64,000 nucleotides of DNA. Origin: Bdellovibrio reynosensis. Its GTDB lineage: Bacteria; Bdellovibrionota; Bdellovibrionia; Bdellovibrionales; Bdellovibrionaceae. The DNA is taken from positions 1,488,001 through 1,552,000 of the forward strand of contig NZ_CP093442.1 of NCBI RefSeq assembly GCF_022814725.1. Reading direction: 5' to 3'. Below the pieces are notes generated by a model that did not search any database, was not told the origin of the DNA, and saw only the letters and a program-made list of their open reading frames with translations. The position numbers and the translations under genes are program-made. Below, piece after piece: positions 7,710 to 17,791 of this stretch (position 1 is its first letter; each line of letters starts with the position of its first letter).

Positions 7710-9994
7710 CAACCTACAGTGGTTCCGCAGTTTGGACAACGATAACAGCCGCTTGTTAGCACCGTGTCGCTGCCACATTCTGGGCATTTCATCGTAAAGT
7801 TAGGTACAAAACCCTCTTGGGGCTTAGTCGTCTTGCGCATGTTTAAGGGTTGGCTTTGCTTGCTGCCGTCGCGGTACACCGCAACCGCCTTCACCCCTAG
7901 CTTCCAGGCAAGAAAATAGATGTTACCGATTTCCTCTTCTGTCGCTGTATTAGGCAGATTCACCGTCTTAGAAATTGCTCCGCTAATAAACGGTTGCACT
8001 GCTGCCATCATTTTCACGTGGCTTTCCGCTGATAACACCCTTTGGCCAATGACTCCAGTGGCACAATCAAACACAGGCAGGTCTTCGTTACGGATCTGCT
8101 CACAACCCATCAACGTATTGTGCTCTTCAATATACTTCGTGATCGCAGTGATTTCTTGAGGCGAATAATTCAAGGTCCGTAAAGCCTCAGAAACTGCGTT
8201 ATTAACAATTTGTATTTCCCCACCACCTGAAAGCTTTTTGAATTTCACGAGGGAAAAATCAGGCTCAATGCCCGTGGTATCACAGTCCATCAATAGGCCA
8301 ATGGTCCCTGTTGGAGCGATCACTGTGGCTTGAGCATTTCTAAACCCATGTTGGCCGCCGTTATAAACGACCCCTTTCCACAAGTTCTTCGCCGCTTTTT
8401 CTAAGCCCTCTGGTAAAAGGCTCCAGTCGATTTTTCCGACGGCTTGGGCATGCATTTTCATTACTTTTAACATCGGAGCACGATTTTTTTTAAATCCTGC
8501 AAAGGAACCCTTTGCTCGCGCCATTTCAGCACTGGTTAGGTAGGCAACACCAGATAAAAGTGCTGATAAAGCTCCAGCCCATGCTCTGCCTTCATCGCTA
8601 TCATAGGCAATACCTTTTCGCATTAATAAGCTGCCAAGATTCGCAAACCCCAAACCTAGGGGGCGATAGTCATGGGAGTTCCGTGCAATCTCTTCAGTTG
8701 GATAACTTGCGTAATCAACTAAAACTTCCTGAGCAACAAACAGAGTTCTTGCTGTATGAATGAAAGATTCAAAATCGTAACTGCCATCTTCATTTAAGAA
8801 CTTCACAAGATTGATTGAAGACAGATTGCACGCAGAATCATCTAGAAACATATATTCAGAACACGGGTTGCTTGAATTGATCTGATCGGTGTTCGGGCAA
8901 GTATGCCATTTATTAATCGTCGAATGAAATTGCACTCCCGGATCGGCGCACACCCAAGCCGAGTGAGTGATTTTTTTCCACACTTCTGCTGCGGGAATGG
9001 TTCGAATCGTTTTGCGCGAAGCCCTTGCAATCAGTTTCCAGTCCTTGCGAGCATCCACGGCTTTCATAAAGGCATCAGTCACTCGAACTGAGTTATTTGA
9101 GTTTTGACCAGAAACAGTCCGATAAGCTTCACCTTCAAACTCGGAACTTAAACCCGCTGCAATTAGCATGTGGGCTTTTTGTTCTTCGCGCATTTTCCAA
9201 TCAATGAAATCTAAAACTTCAGGATGATCGATATCAACGACCACCATTTTAGCAGCCCGGCGTGTGGTACCGCCCGATTTAATCGCGCCAGCACCTTTAT
9301 CTAAAACTTCTAAAAAGGAAATCAAACCAGAACTCATTCCGCCCGCACCCGTCATTTCAAAACGACTTCGGATTTTTGAAAAGTTGCTGCCAGTTCCAGA
9401 ACCGTATTTAAAAAGTTTTGCTTCGGTTTTTGCTAACTCGAAAATCCCTTCGATGGAATCATCCGCACTTTGAATAAAGCAGGCTGAACACTGCGGGCGC
9501 TCATAGGCGTTCTGGGTCGCAATGATCGTTTTCTTCTTTTCATCCCACGCGAAATGTTCACTTGGCGATTTGATTTTATAAGACTCCCACAGGCCCGCAT
9601 TAAACCACACCGGTGAATTGAAGGCGCCTCTTTGCGAAAGAAGTATGTACTTCAACTCTTTTGCGAAAATTTCGGCGTCTTTTTTATTTGCGAAGTAGCC
9701 ACCTTGGGATAACGCCGACGCGGTTACTGCCTTCACAACTCTTTCAGTCAACTGACGCACAGATTTTTCATGTCCTGTTTTTGGTACACCTAATTTTCGA
9801 AAATATTTGCTGGCAGCGATATCCACTGCAAGCTGTGACCAATGAGCTGGTGCTTCTACATTTTTCATTGAGAAAAACACTTCCCCTTTACGATTGCGAA
9901 TCTCGCAGTCGTATTTTTTCCACGCAAACATGCGCTCAGGATTTTCACCAGAAGGAACGAAATAAGATGGACTGTGTAAGGCTTTTTTCTTCAT
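7703..9994 (-). CDS. nrdJ: Adenosylcobalamin-dependent ribonucleotide reductase (class II)
   Basis: This 763-residue enzyme reduces ribonucleoside diphosphates to deoxynucleotides for DNA synthesis and needs coenzyme B12 but no oxygen. Visible features are [44 protein letters not shown] (active-site Cys and Glu), VIAPTGTIG and a C-terminal redox/zinc-type tail with [13 protein letters not shown] and a final Cys. Length fits single-chain NrdJ proteins. I chose the ATG at 9994 ([16 protein letters not shown]); an ATG at 10066 is in frame but would place the CGAAC/GTTCG palindrome inside the gene. No strong Shine-Dalgarno precedes 9994. No cobalamin riboswitch is seen in the ~70-nt leader. Confidence 0.93.
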   Translation of the reverse strand: MKKKALHSPSYFVPSGENPERMFAWKKYDCEIRNRKGEVFFSMKNVEAPAHWSQLAVDIAASKYFRKLGVPKTGHEKSVRQLTERVVKAVTASALSQGGYFANKKDAEIFAKELKYILLSQRGAFNSPVWFNAGLWESYKIKSPSEHFAWDEKKKTIIATQNAYERPQCSACFIQSADDSIEGIFELAKTEAKLFKYGSGTGSNFSKIRSRFEMTGAGGMSSGLISFLEVLDKGAGAIKSGGTTRRAAKMVVVDIDHPEVLDFIDWKMREEQKAHMLIAAGLSSEFEGEAYRTVSGQNSNNSVRVTDAFMKAVDARKDWKLIARASRKTIRTIPAAEVWKKITHSAWVCADPGVQFHSTINKWHTCPNTDQINSSNPCSEYMFLDDSACNLSSINLVKFLNEDGSYDFESFIHTARTLFVAQEVLVDYASYPTEEIARNSHDYRPLGLGFANLGSLLMRKGIAYDSDEGRAWAGALSALLSGVAYLTSAEMARAKGSFAGFKKNRAPMLKVMKMHAQAVGKIDWSLLPEGLEKAAKNLWKGVVYNGGQHGFRNAQATVIAPTGTIGLLMDCDTTGIEPDFSLVKFKKLSGGGEIQIVNNAVSEALRTLNYSPQEITAITKYIEEHNTLMGCEQIRNEDLPVFDCATGVIGQRVLSAESHVKMMAAVQPFISGAISKTVNLPNTATEEEIGNIYFLAWKLGVKAVAVYRDGSKQSQPLNMRKTTKPQEGFVPNFTMKCPECGSDTVLTSGCYRCPNCGTTVGCA

Positions 9995-10044
9995 TGAACT
10001 ATTGTAGGTGTTTGACGGCTTTCCAACAAGTGAGGTCGACCTTA

Positions 10045-10058
10045 CGAACACATGTTCG
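10045..10058. promoter_or_regulatory. Palindrome CGAAC-N4-GTTCG upstream of nrdJ
   Basis: CGAACACATGTTCG has perfect 5-bp arms around four bases, 51 nt before the nrdJ start. It equals the Gram-positive LexA-box form. The LexA motif reported for Bdellovibrio is different (TTAC-N3-GTAA), and it does not look like an NrdR box either. Most likely it is an operator for an unidentified regulator. Confidence 0.5.
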
Positions 10059-10181
10059 CAAGACACCTAACACAAGGTCTAGGGAGCGCTTACTATTTGG
10101 CAATACTAGGGAATTTCTCAGGTTTATGTTAATTAGCGAACCTAATTAGGCCGTTAAGAAATGTGAGGAATCAAAATTTCT

Positions 10182-11942
10182 TTGCATGGGAATATTATGA
10201 AGCAGGACAACGCGAACAAGACTCTGTTAATCATAAAAGGCTCCGCGAATAGTCTTGCGACTGTCGAAAGTTTTCTTCGCAATCGTGAATGGAAAGTAAA
10301 GTCCACGACCAATCTTAAAGAAGCGCTGATTCATTTAGTTCAACAACAACCTAAGTTCGTCATGGTCAGCGTTGATCATCCGAACAAAAAAGTTCGCAAC
10401 CTTCCAAAAATTTTAACGGCTGCTTTCCCCGTGTGCGTGATCGCGTTTGCTGAAGAGTCTTCAACGGCCTCGTACAATATGCTGAGCAATGCTGCCACTG
10501 AATATCTTTTGTATCCACCAGTGACAGGTCCTGCAGTAGAAAGAACTGTTAACAAATACTATAAAGACTTACAAACCAAAGATCCTGCGCAAATGATGGC
10601 GCGTGCTGGGTTAAAACAAAACGAAGAAGAAGGTGTTATCGCAATTCGCGGTGGCGCTGATCAACAGTTTAATTCTCAGAATGCGCAAAGTTTGTTAGCG
10701 CAAATGCTTGGTGGCGAAGACGGTGCATCTTTTGTGAATAGCACGGGCTCGCAAAATTCTCCTCAAGGCATGGTGCCAGGTTCACCTCAACAAAATGCAA
10801 ACGGACCACAGGGCATGGTCCCCGGCTCATCTAACAACAACGTTAACGGTCCTCAAGGAATGATTCCAGGAGCTCAACAAGGCAATCCACAGTTTGCAGG
10901 CGGAGCTCCTTTAACCGGACCCGGGTTTAATGGCAATCAACCTCAAGGAATGGCTGCTGGAAATGGCTTCAACGGAATGCAACCGGGCACAGGTATGCCT
11001 CCGGGCATGCCGGGACGATTTGGAAATTCTACTAACAGCGATTCAGAGCATATGCCAAGGGGAATGGGTGGCAGTGCTTTGCATTCGCGCAACTTCGATC
11101 CTGATGACGATAAACCCTATACCTCTTCAATCCATAATTTAAATCGCGGTGATGGTCCCGGATGGGCTCCGCTTCCGGTAAAACCTAAAGCTAAAAAACA
11201 TCGCGCAGGACCAGAACAAATTGAAGAAGATCCGCGGGCGACAAAGGGTGGCGATTCCGTGATGTTACGAGGCACCAAAGATGCCTTAGATAAATCCTGC
11301 AATATCACCGGCACCTTTGCGCAATCAGAAGCAATTGAAAGCTCAACAAACGTGGCGTGCATCGTAGTTGAATCGCCAAAATTTTCTGGTTATCTAGTGG
11401 CGGCGTTAGGAAACAATCGCGCTATCGACAGCGCATTTATTCAAAGAATCAATGAAAAGCTGATCAAGTTTTTAAAAGATAATGGTGAAAAAATTGACGA
11501 AGGTGAATCGATGCAGTTGCGAATCAAACAAGTGCCTTTTGAAGATTGGGCCCTTGATTGTGCTGAGTTCCTGCGTAAGTCGGTGCATGATGGTAACGAA
11601 GTGGCCATGGCCTTTTTCCCTCGTCAAGACGTGCGGACTTCCTATGGCGAATCTGCTGCAGAAGAAATGGCATCAATAAAAACCAAAGATTTAGCCGCGG
11701 GCGTACCCGTAGAATTTAACGTTTACATCCATTTACCGAGAAATAATAAGTACGTCCTATACACTCCCCGCGGAGCCATTTTTTACGACGTTCAAAAGCA
11801 GCGTTTGGACAATCAAGGCATTCAGGAATTGCACATTTTAAAGCATGAACTGCAGGATCTTGATAAGTACCGCGCTCAGAACTTTTTAAACGACAAAATC
11901 CAAGAGTTTGAAGCTAAAGAAAACAAGAAAAAATTAGCCTAA
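10182..11942 (+). CDS. Pseudo-receiver protein with Gln/Pro/Gly-rich PQGM repeats
   Basis: I do not recognise a named family. Residues ~10-125 look like a response-regulator receiver fold (KTLLIIKGS at strand 1, KFVMVSVDHP at strand 3). The residue in the phosphoacceptor position, four before the Pro, appears to be Ser and not Asp, so phosphotransfer is doubtful. Residues ~190-310 are low-complexity with repeated PQGMVPG/PQGMIPG units in an Asn/Gln/Gly-rich linker. The C-terminal ~220 residues form a separate mixed alpha/beta region that includes VYIHLPRNNKYVLYTP. No signal peptide or membrane segment. The start is either TTG 10182 (TGAGGAA 11 nt upstream) or ATG 10197. It could be a signalling or scaffold protein. 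Confidence 0.75.
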   Translation: MHGNIMKQDNANKTLLIIKGSANSLATVESFLRNREWKVKSTTNLKEALIHLVQQQPKFVMVSVDHPNKKVRNLPKILTAAFPVCVIAFAEESSTASYNMLSNAATEYLLYPPVTGPAVERTVNKYYKDLQTKDPAQMMARAGLKQNEEEGVIAIRGGADQQFNSQNAQSLLAQMLGGEDGASFVNSTGSQNSPQGMVPGSPQQNANGPQGMVPGSSNNNVNGPQGMIPGAQQGNPQFAGGAPLTGPGFNGNQPQGMAAGNGFNGMQPGTGMPPGMPGRFGNSTNSDSEHMPRGMGGSALHSRNFDPDDDKPYTSSIHNLNRGDGPGWAPLPVKPKAKKHRAGPEQIEEDPRATKGGDSVMLRGTKDALDKSCNITGTFAQSEAIESSTNVACIVVESPKFSGYLVAALGNNRAIDSAFIQRINEKLIKFLKDNGEKIDEGESMQLRIKQVPFEDWALDCAEFLRKSVHDGNEVAMAFFPRQDVRTSYGESAAEEMASIKTKDLAAGVPVEFNVYIHLPRNNKYVLYTPRGAIFYDVQKQRLDNQGIQELHILKHELQDLDKYRAQNFLNDKIQEFEAKENKKKLA

Positions 11943-12058
11943 CCCCTTCCTGGATTCCTCCCAATCAAAATCCTAGCTTTTGCAGTTGACGCAAGGGCCT
12001 TCGCAGGATTAGCTCTTTGCCTATGGAAATTAGCTCTGAAAGACCTCTTGAGAAGCCT

Positions 12059-13216
12059 ATGCATATCGACAAAGGTATCTACCTTGATTACAACGCCACG
12101 ACTCCGGTAGACCCTGTTGTTTTCCATGCTATGGAGCCTTACTTTAAAGAGCATTTTGGAAACCCAGCAAGTGCCGCCCATCACTGGGGTTGGATAGCTG
12201 AAAATGCGACTAACAAAGCTCGCACGCAGGTCGCTTCTTTGATCGGCGCAAAACCAAATGAAATCACGTTCACAGCTGGCGCTACGGAATCAAATAACTG
12301 GGCAATTTTTGGTTTGATTTCAAAATTGCGCGAAGAAAATCCGCAAGAGCCTTTGCACTTTATCACAAGCACGGTTGAACACAGTTCAATTATGAAGGCC
12401 ATGGCCGCTGCGGAAAAATTGGGAGTGGAAGTAGACTTCCTTCCCGTAAATTCCTATGGCCAAGTTGAAATTGAAACTTTAAAAAAAGCCATCAAACCGC
12501 ATACGAAATTGATGAGTTTTATTTGGGTGAATAACGAAATCGGCACGATCAATCCGATTGCTGAGATCGCAAAAATCGCCAAAGAAAATCAAATTTATTT
12601 CCATACCGATGCCACCCAAGCCTTTGGAAAACTTCCAATGAACGTAACAGATCTTGGGATTGATTTGATGTCTTTTTCTGCTCATAAAGTCTACGGCCCA
12701 AAAGGGATCGGTGGTCTTTACATTCGCAGTAAAGATCCAAAAGTTTTGATCAATCCGCTGATCTATGGCGGCGGCCAAGAAAAAGGACTTCGCTCTGGAA
12801 CTTTGAATGTACCAGCGATTGTTGGAATGGGTGTGGCTGCAGAACTTTGCAAAAACACTTTAGAACATGAATACGAGCGCCAACTGCAGCTTAGAAATTT
12901 CTTTTGGGAAAAACTAAAAGCCGCGATTCCAGGAATTATTCTTAACGGTCATCCTACGGAAAGAGCGCCGAATAATTTAAACGTCAGTTTCCCTGGCCAT
13001 AAGAGCGAACAGCTTTTACCACGCTTGCAAAAACTTGGGGTTAGCACGGGTTCTGCCTGTGGGACTGGTTCAATGTCACTAAGCCATGTTCTTTTAGGCA
13101 TTGGTGTAGCGCCAGATGTGGTTCCATGCACTTTAAGATTAAGCATTGGCCGTTGGACCACCCAGGAAGAATTAGAGCGCGCTGTGGAAATCCTAAAGGG
13201 ATCTATTTCCCACTAA
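12059..13216 (+). CDS. Cysteine desulfurase (NifS/IscS family)
   Basis: This 385-residue PLP enzyme takes sulfur from cysteine for Fe-S cluster and thio-cofactor assembly. Visible motifs are the N-terminal YLDYNATTPVDP, TAGATESNNWA, the HTDATQAFGK strand, the PLP lysine in SFSAHKVYGPKGIGG and the active-site cysteine loop STGSACGTGS. Length is slightly shorter than IscS. In-frame TTG 12017 and ATG 12023 exist; ATG 12059 is chosen because the conserved N terminus starts there. It is followed by a terminator-like hairpin and then by an ErpA-type carrier gene, so the two form an Fe-S assembly neighbourhood without the usual iscU/iscR nearby. Confidence 0.92.
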   Translation: MHIDKGIYLDYNATTPVDPVVFHAMEPYFKEHFGNPASAAHHWGWIAENATNKARTQVASLIGAKPNEITFTAGATESNNWAIFGLISKLREENPQEPLHFITSTVEHSSIMKAMAAAEKLGVEVDFLPVNSYGQVEIETLKKAIKPHTKLMSFIWVNNEIGTINPIAEIAKIAKENQIYFHTDATQAFGKLPMNVTDLGIDLMSFSAHKVYGPKGIGGLYIRSKDPKVLINPLIYGGGQEKGLRSGTLNVPAIVGMGVAAELCKNTLEHEYERQLQLRNFFWEKLKAAIPGIILNGHPTERAPNNLNVSFPGHKSEQLLPRLQKLGVSTGSACGTGSMSLSHVLLGIGVAPDVVPCTLRLSIGRWTTQEELERAVEILKGSISH

Positions 13217-13241
13217 TTTTAGCTACTTAGCCCCCACAACC

Positions 13242-13263
13242 AAGGCCTTAAAAGGGGCCTTTT
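13242..13263 (+). terminator. Weak terminator after the cysteine desulfurase gene
   Basis: AAGGCC (13242-13247) pairs with GGCCTT (13256-13261) and is followed by TT then AAAGGC. The T-tract is short, so read-through into the erpA-like gene is likely. Confidence 0.45.
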
Positions 13264-13329
13264 AAAGGCTCCTCATTGCCCGGGCCTTATGCTATACTGC
13301 ACAGGTTAATTTTTGAAACGGAGTCCTTT

Positions 13330-13656
13330 ATGATCCAAATTTCAAGTGAAGCAGCTTTAAAATTAGCTTCTTTAAAAAAAGAAGAAGGTAAAGACGACAG
13401 CGCATTTCTTCGCGTTGAAGTGAAAAAAGGCGGCTGTTCAGGTTTGTCTTACAAAATGAATTTCGATTCTGAATCGCGCACCGGCGATAAAATGTTTGAA
13501 TCCCACGGTCAAAAAATCGCGGTTGATCCTCAAAGCATGCTTTATATTTTAGGTATGACTCTAGAATACTCTGGCGGATTGAATGGCAAGGGCTTCGTAT
13601 TCAACAATCCTAATGCTAATAAGCATTGCGGCTGCGGATCTAGCTTTAACGTCTGA
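13330..13656 (+). CDS. erpA: A-type Fe-S carrier protein (ErpA/IscA/HesB family)
   Basis: This 108-residue protein has the three invariant cysteines of A-type carriers at positions 36 (KKGGCSGLSY), 100 and 102 (CGCGSSF), which bind and pass on [2Fe-2S]/[4Fe-4S] clusters. ATG 13330 is preceded by GGAG; an upstream in-frame start at 13276 is unlikely because the conserved domain begins at MIQISSEAA. Its position just after a cysteine desulfurase fits Fe-S cluster assembly. ErpA and IscA cannot be separated with certainty from sequence alone. Confidence 0.88.
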   Translation: MIQISSEAALKLASLKKEEGKDDSAFLRVEVKKGGCSGLSYKMNFDSESRTGDKMFESHGQKIAVDPQSMLYILGMTLEYSGGLNGKGFVFNNPNANKHCGCGSSFNV

Positions 13657-13663
13657 CCCATGT

Positions 13664-13680
13664 AGCGCCCGTCGGGCGCT
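13664..13680. terminator. GC-rich hairpin after the erpA-like gene
   Basis: AGCGCCC and GGGCGCT form a perfect 7-bp stem with a 3-nt loop, 8 nt after the stop codon. There is only a weak T-tract. It lies between convergent genes and may end transcription from either side. Confidence 0.6.
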
Positions 13681-13689
13681 TCGCCTGAT

Positions 13690-14514
13690 TTAGCCAACTC
13701 GCTCATTCAAATTATCAGTTTCTAAAAACTCAAAAATAAATTTAGAAATTTCATCCGGCTGAGTCTTAATCGCCAAGTGCCCCGCACCTTTAAGCGTGAT
13801 TACATCTTCACAACCAATGTGCGCCGCAAACTTCGAATATGCTTGGTGATTAAATAACAAGTCATCCTGATCAAAGATCAAACGGCAATCACCACGATAT
13901 TTATATAATTTCTGATTCCAGAACTTCCAATTTTCCGAACGTAAAATCCACGAAAAATGCTGAATCATGTGCGCCACAAATTGCAGCTTGCGACCTTTAA
14001 GATTTTCTACCGCGATGGCACTATCCCCGCTTCTTTCATCTCTGAAAATCTGCGCGGATCTTCTTAAGAATGCTTTCCCCATGGGTGTTGACAGCATCAG
14101 ATACACACTTTTTAAATTCAGTGGCACTGATAAAAAGAATTTCAATTCCACCGGAAGGAAGTTTTTCACTGGATCTGTCACCATCGGATTAATCAAAACA
14201 GTTTTATGAACCAAATGAGGGTGCTGACAAGCTAAACCCCAAGACAAAGCTCCACCATAACTTAAACCTGCGACAGAAACCTTTTCACCAGGAAAAGTGT
14301 CACGAATGAATTTAGCCAAGGCTTCGATTTGTACAGTAAAGAATAATTTGTCTGAGCCCATGTAGATGTGGCTTAAATTTGGAACGATCACGCGGTAAGA
14401 AGAAGAAAGAGATTGGGCAATGTTTTCCCAATGCTGAACACTTCCTCCATAACCATGAAGAAGAACTAATAGCGGCCCCTGGCCCCGTTCTCTGAAAGTG
14501 ATCTTATGAGACAT
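13690..14514 (-). CDS. Alpha/beta hydrolase
   Basis: This 274-residue alpha/beta-hydrolase-fold protein has the oxyanion-hole segment LLHGYGGSVQHW, the nucleophile elbow GLSYGG (Ser), an acidic residue in IFDQDDLLF and the catalytic His in GAGHLAI. A lid region sits near the middle (roughly residues 120-190). The substrate cannot be told; esterase, lipase or C-C hydrolase activities are all possible. No signal peptide is visible, so it is probably cytoplasmic. It is the last gene of the minus-strand run that begins with zapA, 51 nt after the ferredoxin gene. Confidence 0.85.
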   Translation of the reverse strand: MSHKITFRERGQGPLLVLLHGYGGSVQHWENIAQSLSSSYRVIVPNLSHIYMGSDKLFFTVQIEALAKFIRDTFPGEKVSVAGLSYGGALSWGLACQHPHLVHKTVLINPMVTDPVKNFLPVELKFFLSVPLNLKSVYLMLSTPMGKAFLRRSAQIFRDERSGDSAIAVENLKGRKLQFVAHMIQHFSWILRSENWKFWNQKLYKYRGDCRLIFDQDDLLFNHQAYSKFAAHIGCEDVITLKGAGHLAIKTQPDEISKFIFEFLETDNLNERVG

Positions 14515-14565
14515 ACAAGATTACTTATCGGATAAGGAGCCTTAGCAGTTCACTAGACCTTGGAC

Positions 14566-14973
14566 TTACTTCTTGTCTTTATCTTCGATTTTTTCATTCA
14601 AAAGCATGGTGTCGTTGACGGCTTTTGATTCGATTTGCTTGTTAGTGCGGAAACCGCGGATCTTCTTGGTTTGATTTTCAGCTTTTTCAACTTGCTCTGT
14701 AAGATCCACAGTGACGTCGCCAAAACAACGAACTTGGCAGCTTAATCTGCGACTGTCGATGAAATGACTTGTCCCAATCAGATTCAATTCCGCTTTATTC
14801 GGTGGCAAGATGTTAGCTTCCCCTGCAGCAATGCGTACGCGGCATTCTGCGCAGGACGGAACACCTTTACAGATCGAGCGAATTTCAAGATGGTTTTCCG
14901 TCGCAATCTGCAAAAGACTCTTATCAGGAGAGCCTTCAACTTCGATATTTTGCGGAAGAAATTTAATTTTCAT
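14566..14973 (-). CDS. [2Fe-2S] ferredoxin with a charged C-terminal tail
   Basis: The N-terminal ~90 residues are a plant-type [2Fe-2S] ferredoxin: Cys35-x5-Cys41-x2-Cys44 (CKGVPSCAEC) and Cys79 in RRLSCQVRC bind the cluster; a further Cys83 follows. The remaining ~45 residues are a Lys/Glu-rich tail with no obvious fold, longer than in typical ferredoxins of ~100 residues. Role: single-electron transfer to an unidentified partner. It lies 5 nt after tyrS and is probably co-transcribed with it. Confidence 0.85.
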   Translation of the reverse strand: MKIKFLPQNIEVEGSPDKSLLQIATENHLEIRSICKGVPSCAECRVRIAAGEANILPPNKAELNLIGTSHFIDSRRLSCQVRCFGDVTVDLTEQVEKAENQTKKIRGFRTNKQIESKAVNDTMLLNEKIEDKDKK

Positions 14974-14978
14974 AACGA

Positions 14979-16190
14979 CTACTTTACCACAATCTTTACG
15001 AATTTTTTCTTACCAGCCTTCACAACAAAACTTTGGCCCGATGTAAGATCCATTTTTAATCTTGGATCAGACACTTTTTCGCCATCGATTTGCACACCAC
15101 CACCTTGAATCAAACGGCTGGCTTCACTGTTAGAAGCCGCCATCCCCGCTTTTACCATCAGTGGGGCTAAACCCACTTGTGCTTCAGAAGAAACTTCAAA
15201 GTCTGGAACTTCATCAGGTAAACCCTTATCAACGAAGATACGATTAAATTCTTCTTCAGCAGCCATCGCAGCTTCTTGGGAATGGAAACGTTTGATTAAG
15301 AATTTAGCCAAATCCACTTTCACAGTGCGCGGATGTTTATTGCCGCTAGCAACGTCAGCTTTTAACGTCGCCAATTCACTGGCTTTGATGTCAGTTAGTA
15401 ATTCATACCAACGGTACATCAAATCATCAGAAATTCTCATGGTCTTACCGAACATATCCTTCGGCGTATCGATCACAGAAATATAGTTATCTAAAGACTT
15501 CGACATTTTATTAACGCCGTCGATACCTTCTAAGATTGGCATCGTTAAAATACACTGTGCTTCCTGACCATAGGAACCTTGCATGTCACGACCGACAAGC
15601 AAGTTGAATTTTTGATCTGTACCACCCAGTTCAACATCCGATTTTAAAGCCACTGAATCGTAGCCTTGAGTTAACGGATATAAGAATTCATGAATACCAA
15701 TCGGAGTTCCAGATTTATAACGTTTGGTGAAGTCCTCACGCTCAAGCATTCTTGCAACTGTGTATTGGGCTGACATTGTGATGAACTCTTGCGGAGTCAT
15801 CTTGCCAATCCAAGATGAGTTGTAAACGATCTCTGTTTTTTCAGGATCTAGAATTTTAAAAATCTGCTTAGCGTAGGTTTTACCGTTTTCTTCAATTTGT
15901 TCGCGGCTTAGCATGGGGCGCGTGGTGTTTTTACCAGACGGGTCCCCGATCATCGCGGTGAAATCCCCAATCAGGAATTGAACCTTGTGGCCCAAATCCT
16001 GGAAGGTTTTTAGTTTATTGATAACAACCGTGTGACCAATATGAATATCCGGGCGAGTTGGATCTGCACCCAACTTAATATTCAAAGGTTTCCCTTTTTT
16101 AAGTTTCTTAAGCATCTCTTCGTCGTTGATAAACTCTGCAACGCCGAATTTGATTCTTTCTAACTGCTCGCGAGGATCTAGAAAACTCAT
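14979..16190 (-). CDS. tyrS: Tyrosyl-tRNA synthetase
   Basis: This 403-residue class-I aminoacyl-tRNA synthetase charges tRNA-Tyr. It has [11 protein letters not shown] (HIGH motif), [21 protein letters not shown] (KMSKS motif) and a C-terminal S4 RNA-binding domain ([17 protein letters not shown]). The gene is preceded by rny with an 17-nt gap and followed closely by the ferredoxin gene. I see no T-box leader. Confidence 0.95.
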   Translation of the reverse strand: MSFLDPREQLERIKFGVAEFINDEEMLKKLKKGKPLNIKLGADPTRPDIHIGHTVVINKLKTFQDLGHKVQFLIGDFTAMIGDPSGKNTTRPMLSREQIEENGKTYAKQIFKILDPEKTEIVYNSSWIGKMTPQEFITMSAQYTVARMLEREDFTKRYKSGTPIGIHEFLYPLTQGYDSVALKSDVELGGTDQKFNLLVGRDMQGSYGQEAQCILTMPILEGIDGVNKMSKSLDNYISVIDTPKDMFGKTMRISDDLMYRWYELLTDIKASELATLKADVASGNKHPRTVKVDLAKFLIKRFHSQEAAMAAEEEFNRIFVDKGLPDEVPDFEVSSEAQVGLAPLMVKAGMAASNSEASRLIQGGGVQIDGEKVSDPRLKMDLTSGQSFVVKAGKKKFVKIVVK

Positions 16191-16207
16191 ACTTACCTTC
16201 TTAACAA

Positions 16208-17773
16208 TTAGCGAGCATGCTCGACAGAACGGGTTTCACGAACCACCGTGATTTTGATCGTACCAGCTTGTGGCATCTCACGCTCAATTTTACGAGCGAT
16301 ATCACGAGACAACATCACAGCTTGGTCATCAGTCACTTTGCTGCTTTCAACTAAAACGCGAACATCTTTACCGGCTTGAAGAGCCAAAGTTTTAAGAACG
16401 CCATCAAAGCTGTTACCGATGCTTTCAAGGTCTTCCAAACGGTGAATGAATGAATCCATTTGTGGACGACGAGCGCCCGGACGAGAGCTAGAAAGAATGT
16501 AAGCGGCATGAACAATCCACGCCAGGATCGAATGAGGTTTTTCCTCTTCATCATGGGAACGGATCGCATGGCATACGTCTTCTGATTCGTTATATTTTTT
16601 CGCGTACTCAGCACCAACAAAAGCGTAGCTGCCTTCTGCAGTGTGATCGATAGCTTTACCGATGTTGTGCAATAGACCTGCTCTGCGGGCTTGTTTTACG
16701 TTCACACCCACTTCACCAGCAAGAAGACCGGCGATGTTTGCCACTTCCAAAGCTTGGTTTAAAGCATTTTGACCTTGGTAGGAACGGTATTTCAAACCAC
16801 CGATGATCTTGATCAATTCCGGGTGCATGTTCGGAATACCAAGTTCCATCACATGGCGTTCGCCTTCTTCTTTGATGGATTTCATCAATTCAGAACGCTG
16901 CTTTTCAACGACTTCTTCAATACGTGCCGGATGCACGCGGCCGTCTTCCATTAGTTTTTCAATCGTCTTACGAGCCAGTTCGCGGCGAACTGGATCGAAA
17001 CCAGAAATAACCACTGCTTCCGGAGTATCATCCACGATTAAATCCACACCGCAAAGCGCTTCAAGGGTACGAATGTTACGACCTTCACGACCGATGATTT
17101 TACCCTTCATCTCGTCATTTGGCAGAGCAAGAACACTGACTGTACGCTCTGAGGTGTATTCAGAAGCAAAACGAGAAAGGGCCGTTGCCAAAATTCTTTT
17201 CGCTTTTTTATCAGATTCTTTGTGGGCTTCTTCTTCGATTTGCGCGATCTTTTTAGCGGCCTCTTGTTTTGCTTCATCTTCAAGAGCGCTCAAAAGTTGG
17301 CGGCGAGCTTCGTCCTGGGTCATTGCGGCTACTGACTCTAACTTTTGTTTTAGCTCCCCGATTTGCGCTTCGCCTTTTTTCTCTAGATCTTTAATACGAT
17401 TTTCAGAAATAGCGATTTTTTCTTCGCGGTCTTTAAGCGTATTTAGGTAACGCTCGTTTTCTTCCATCTTTGCCTTGAACTGGTCGTCAATTTCTTTCAA
17501 ACGGCGTTCTAGCTGAGATTCTTTGTTTTTTACTGTCGATTTTTGCTTATGAATATCAGCTTCGACATTTTTTCTAGCGCGGACTTCGAAGTCCTTGGCT
17601 TTTGTTTCTGAATCCTTTTTGATTTTAGCGGCTTCAGATTTTGCTTTGTTAACGATTCTTTCAGCTTCAACGCGGGCTGATTTCTTTTTGTTTTCGTCTT
17701 GAATACGTTTAACAACAAAAACAATCGCTCCGCCAACAATGATGCTGATAAGTGCGGTGATGACTAATTCCAT
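16208..17773 (-). CDS. rny: RNase Y homologue with a degenerate HD domain
   Basis: Layout and length (521) match RNase Y: one N-terminal membrane segment ([14 protein letters not shown]), a long coiled coil to about residue 200, a KH domain with KIIGREGRN and an HD-type domain ending in the conserved RPGARR and [11 protein letters not shown]. RNase Y starts bulk mRNA decay at the membrane. Compared with B. subtilis RNase Y as I remember it, the HD metal-ligand positions are changed: first His to Gln340, the HD pair to His369-Asn370, Ser-His to Ser-Tyr383, His-His to His407-Asp408 and the last Asp to Tyr425. The protein is otherwise intact and not a broken gene, so it may be catalytically dead or use a changed site. 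Confidence 0.9.
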   Translation of the reverse strand: MELVITALISIIVGGAIVFVVKRIQDENKKKSARVEAERIVNKAKSEAAKIKKDSETKAKDFEVRARKNVEADIHKQKSTVKNKESQLERRLKEIDDQFKAKMEENERYLNTLKDREEKIAISENRIKDLEKKGEAQIGELKQKLESVAAMTQDEARRQLLSALEDEAKQEAAKKIAQIEEEAHKESDKKAKRILATALSRFASEYTSERTVSVLALPNDEMKGKIIGREGRNIRTLEALCGVDLIVDDTPEAVVISGFDPVRRELARKTIEKLMEDGRVHPARIEEVVEKQRSELMKSIKEEGERHVMELGIPNMHPELIKIIGGLKYRSYQGQNALNQALEVANIAGLLAGEVGVNVKQARRAGLLHNIGKAIDHTAEGSYAFVGAEYAKKYNESEDVCHAIRSHDEEEKPHSILAWIVHAAYILSSSRPGARRPQMDSFIHRLEDLESIGNSFDGVLKTLALQAGKDVRVLVESSKVTDDQAVMLSRDIARKIEREMPQAGTIKITVVRETRSVEHAR

Positions 17774-17791
17774 GATCCTTACTCCTGGGTG

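Noticed and set aside
10045-10058. Canonical LexA/SOS box upstream of nrdJ
   Set aside because: It fits the Gram-positive form, but the motif reported for Bdellovibrio LexA is TTAC-N3-GTAA, so I kept it only as an unidentified operator.
9995-10181. Cobalamin riboswitch controlling nrdJ
   Set aside because: The leader is short and no B12-box-like sequence is visible.
16208-17773. rny as a pseudogene
   Set aside because: The frame is full length and all other domains are conserved; only HD ligands differ, so it is reported as a variant protein.
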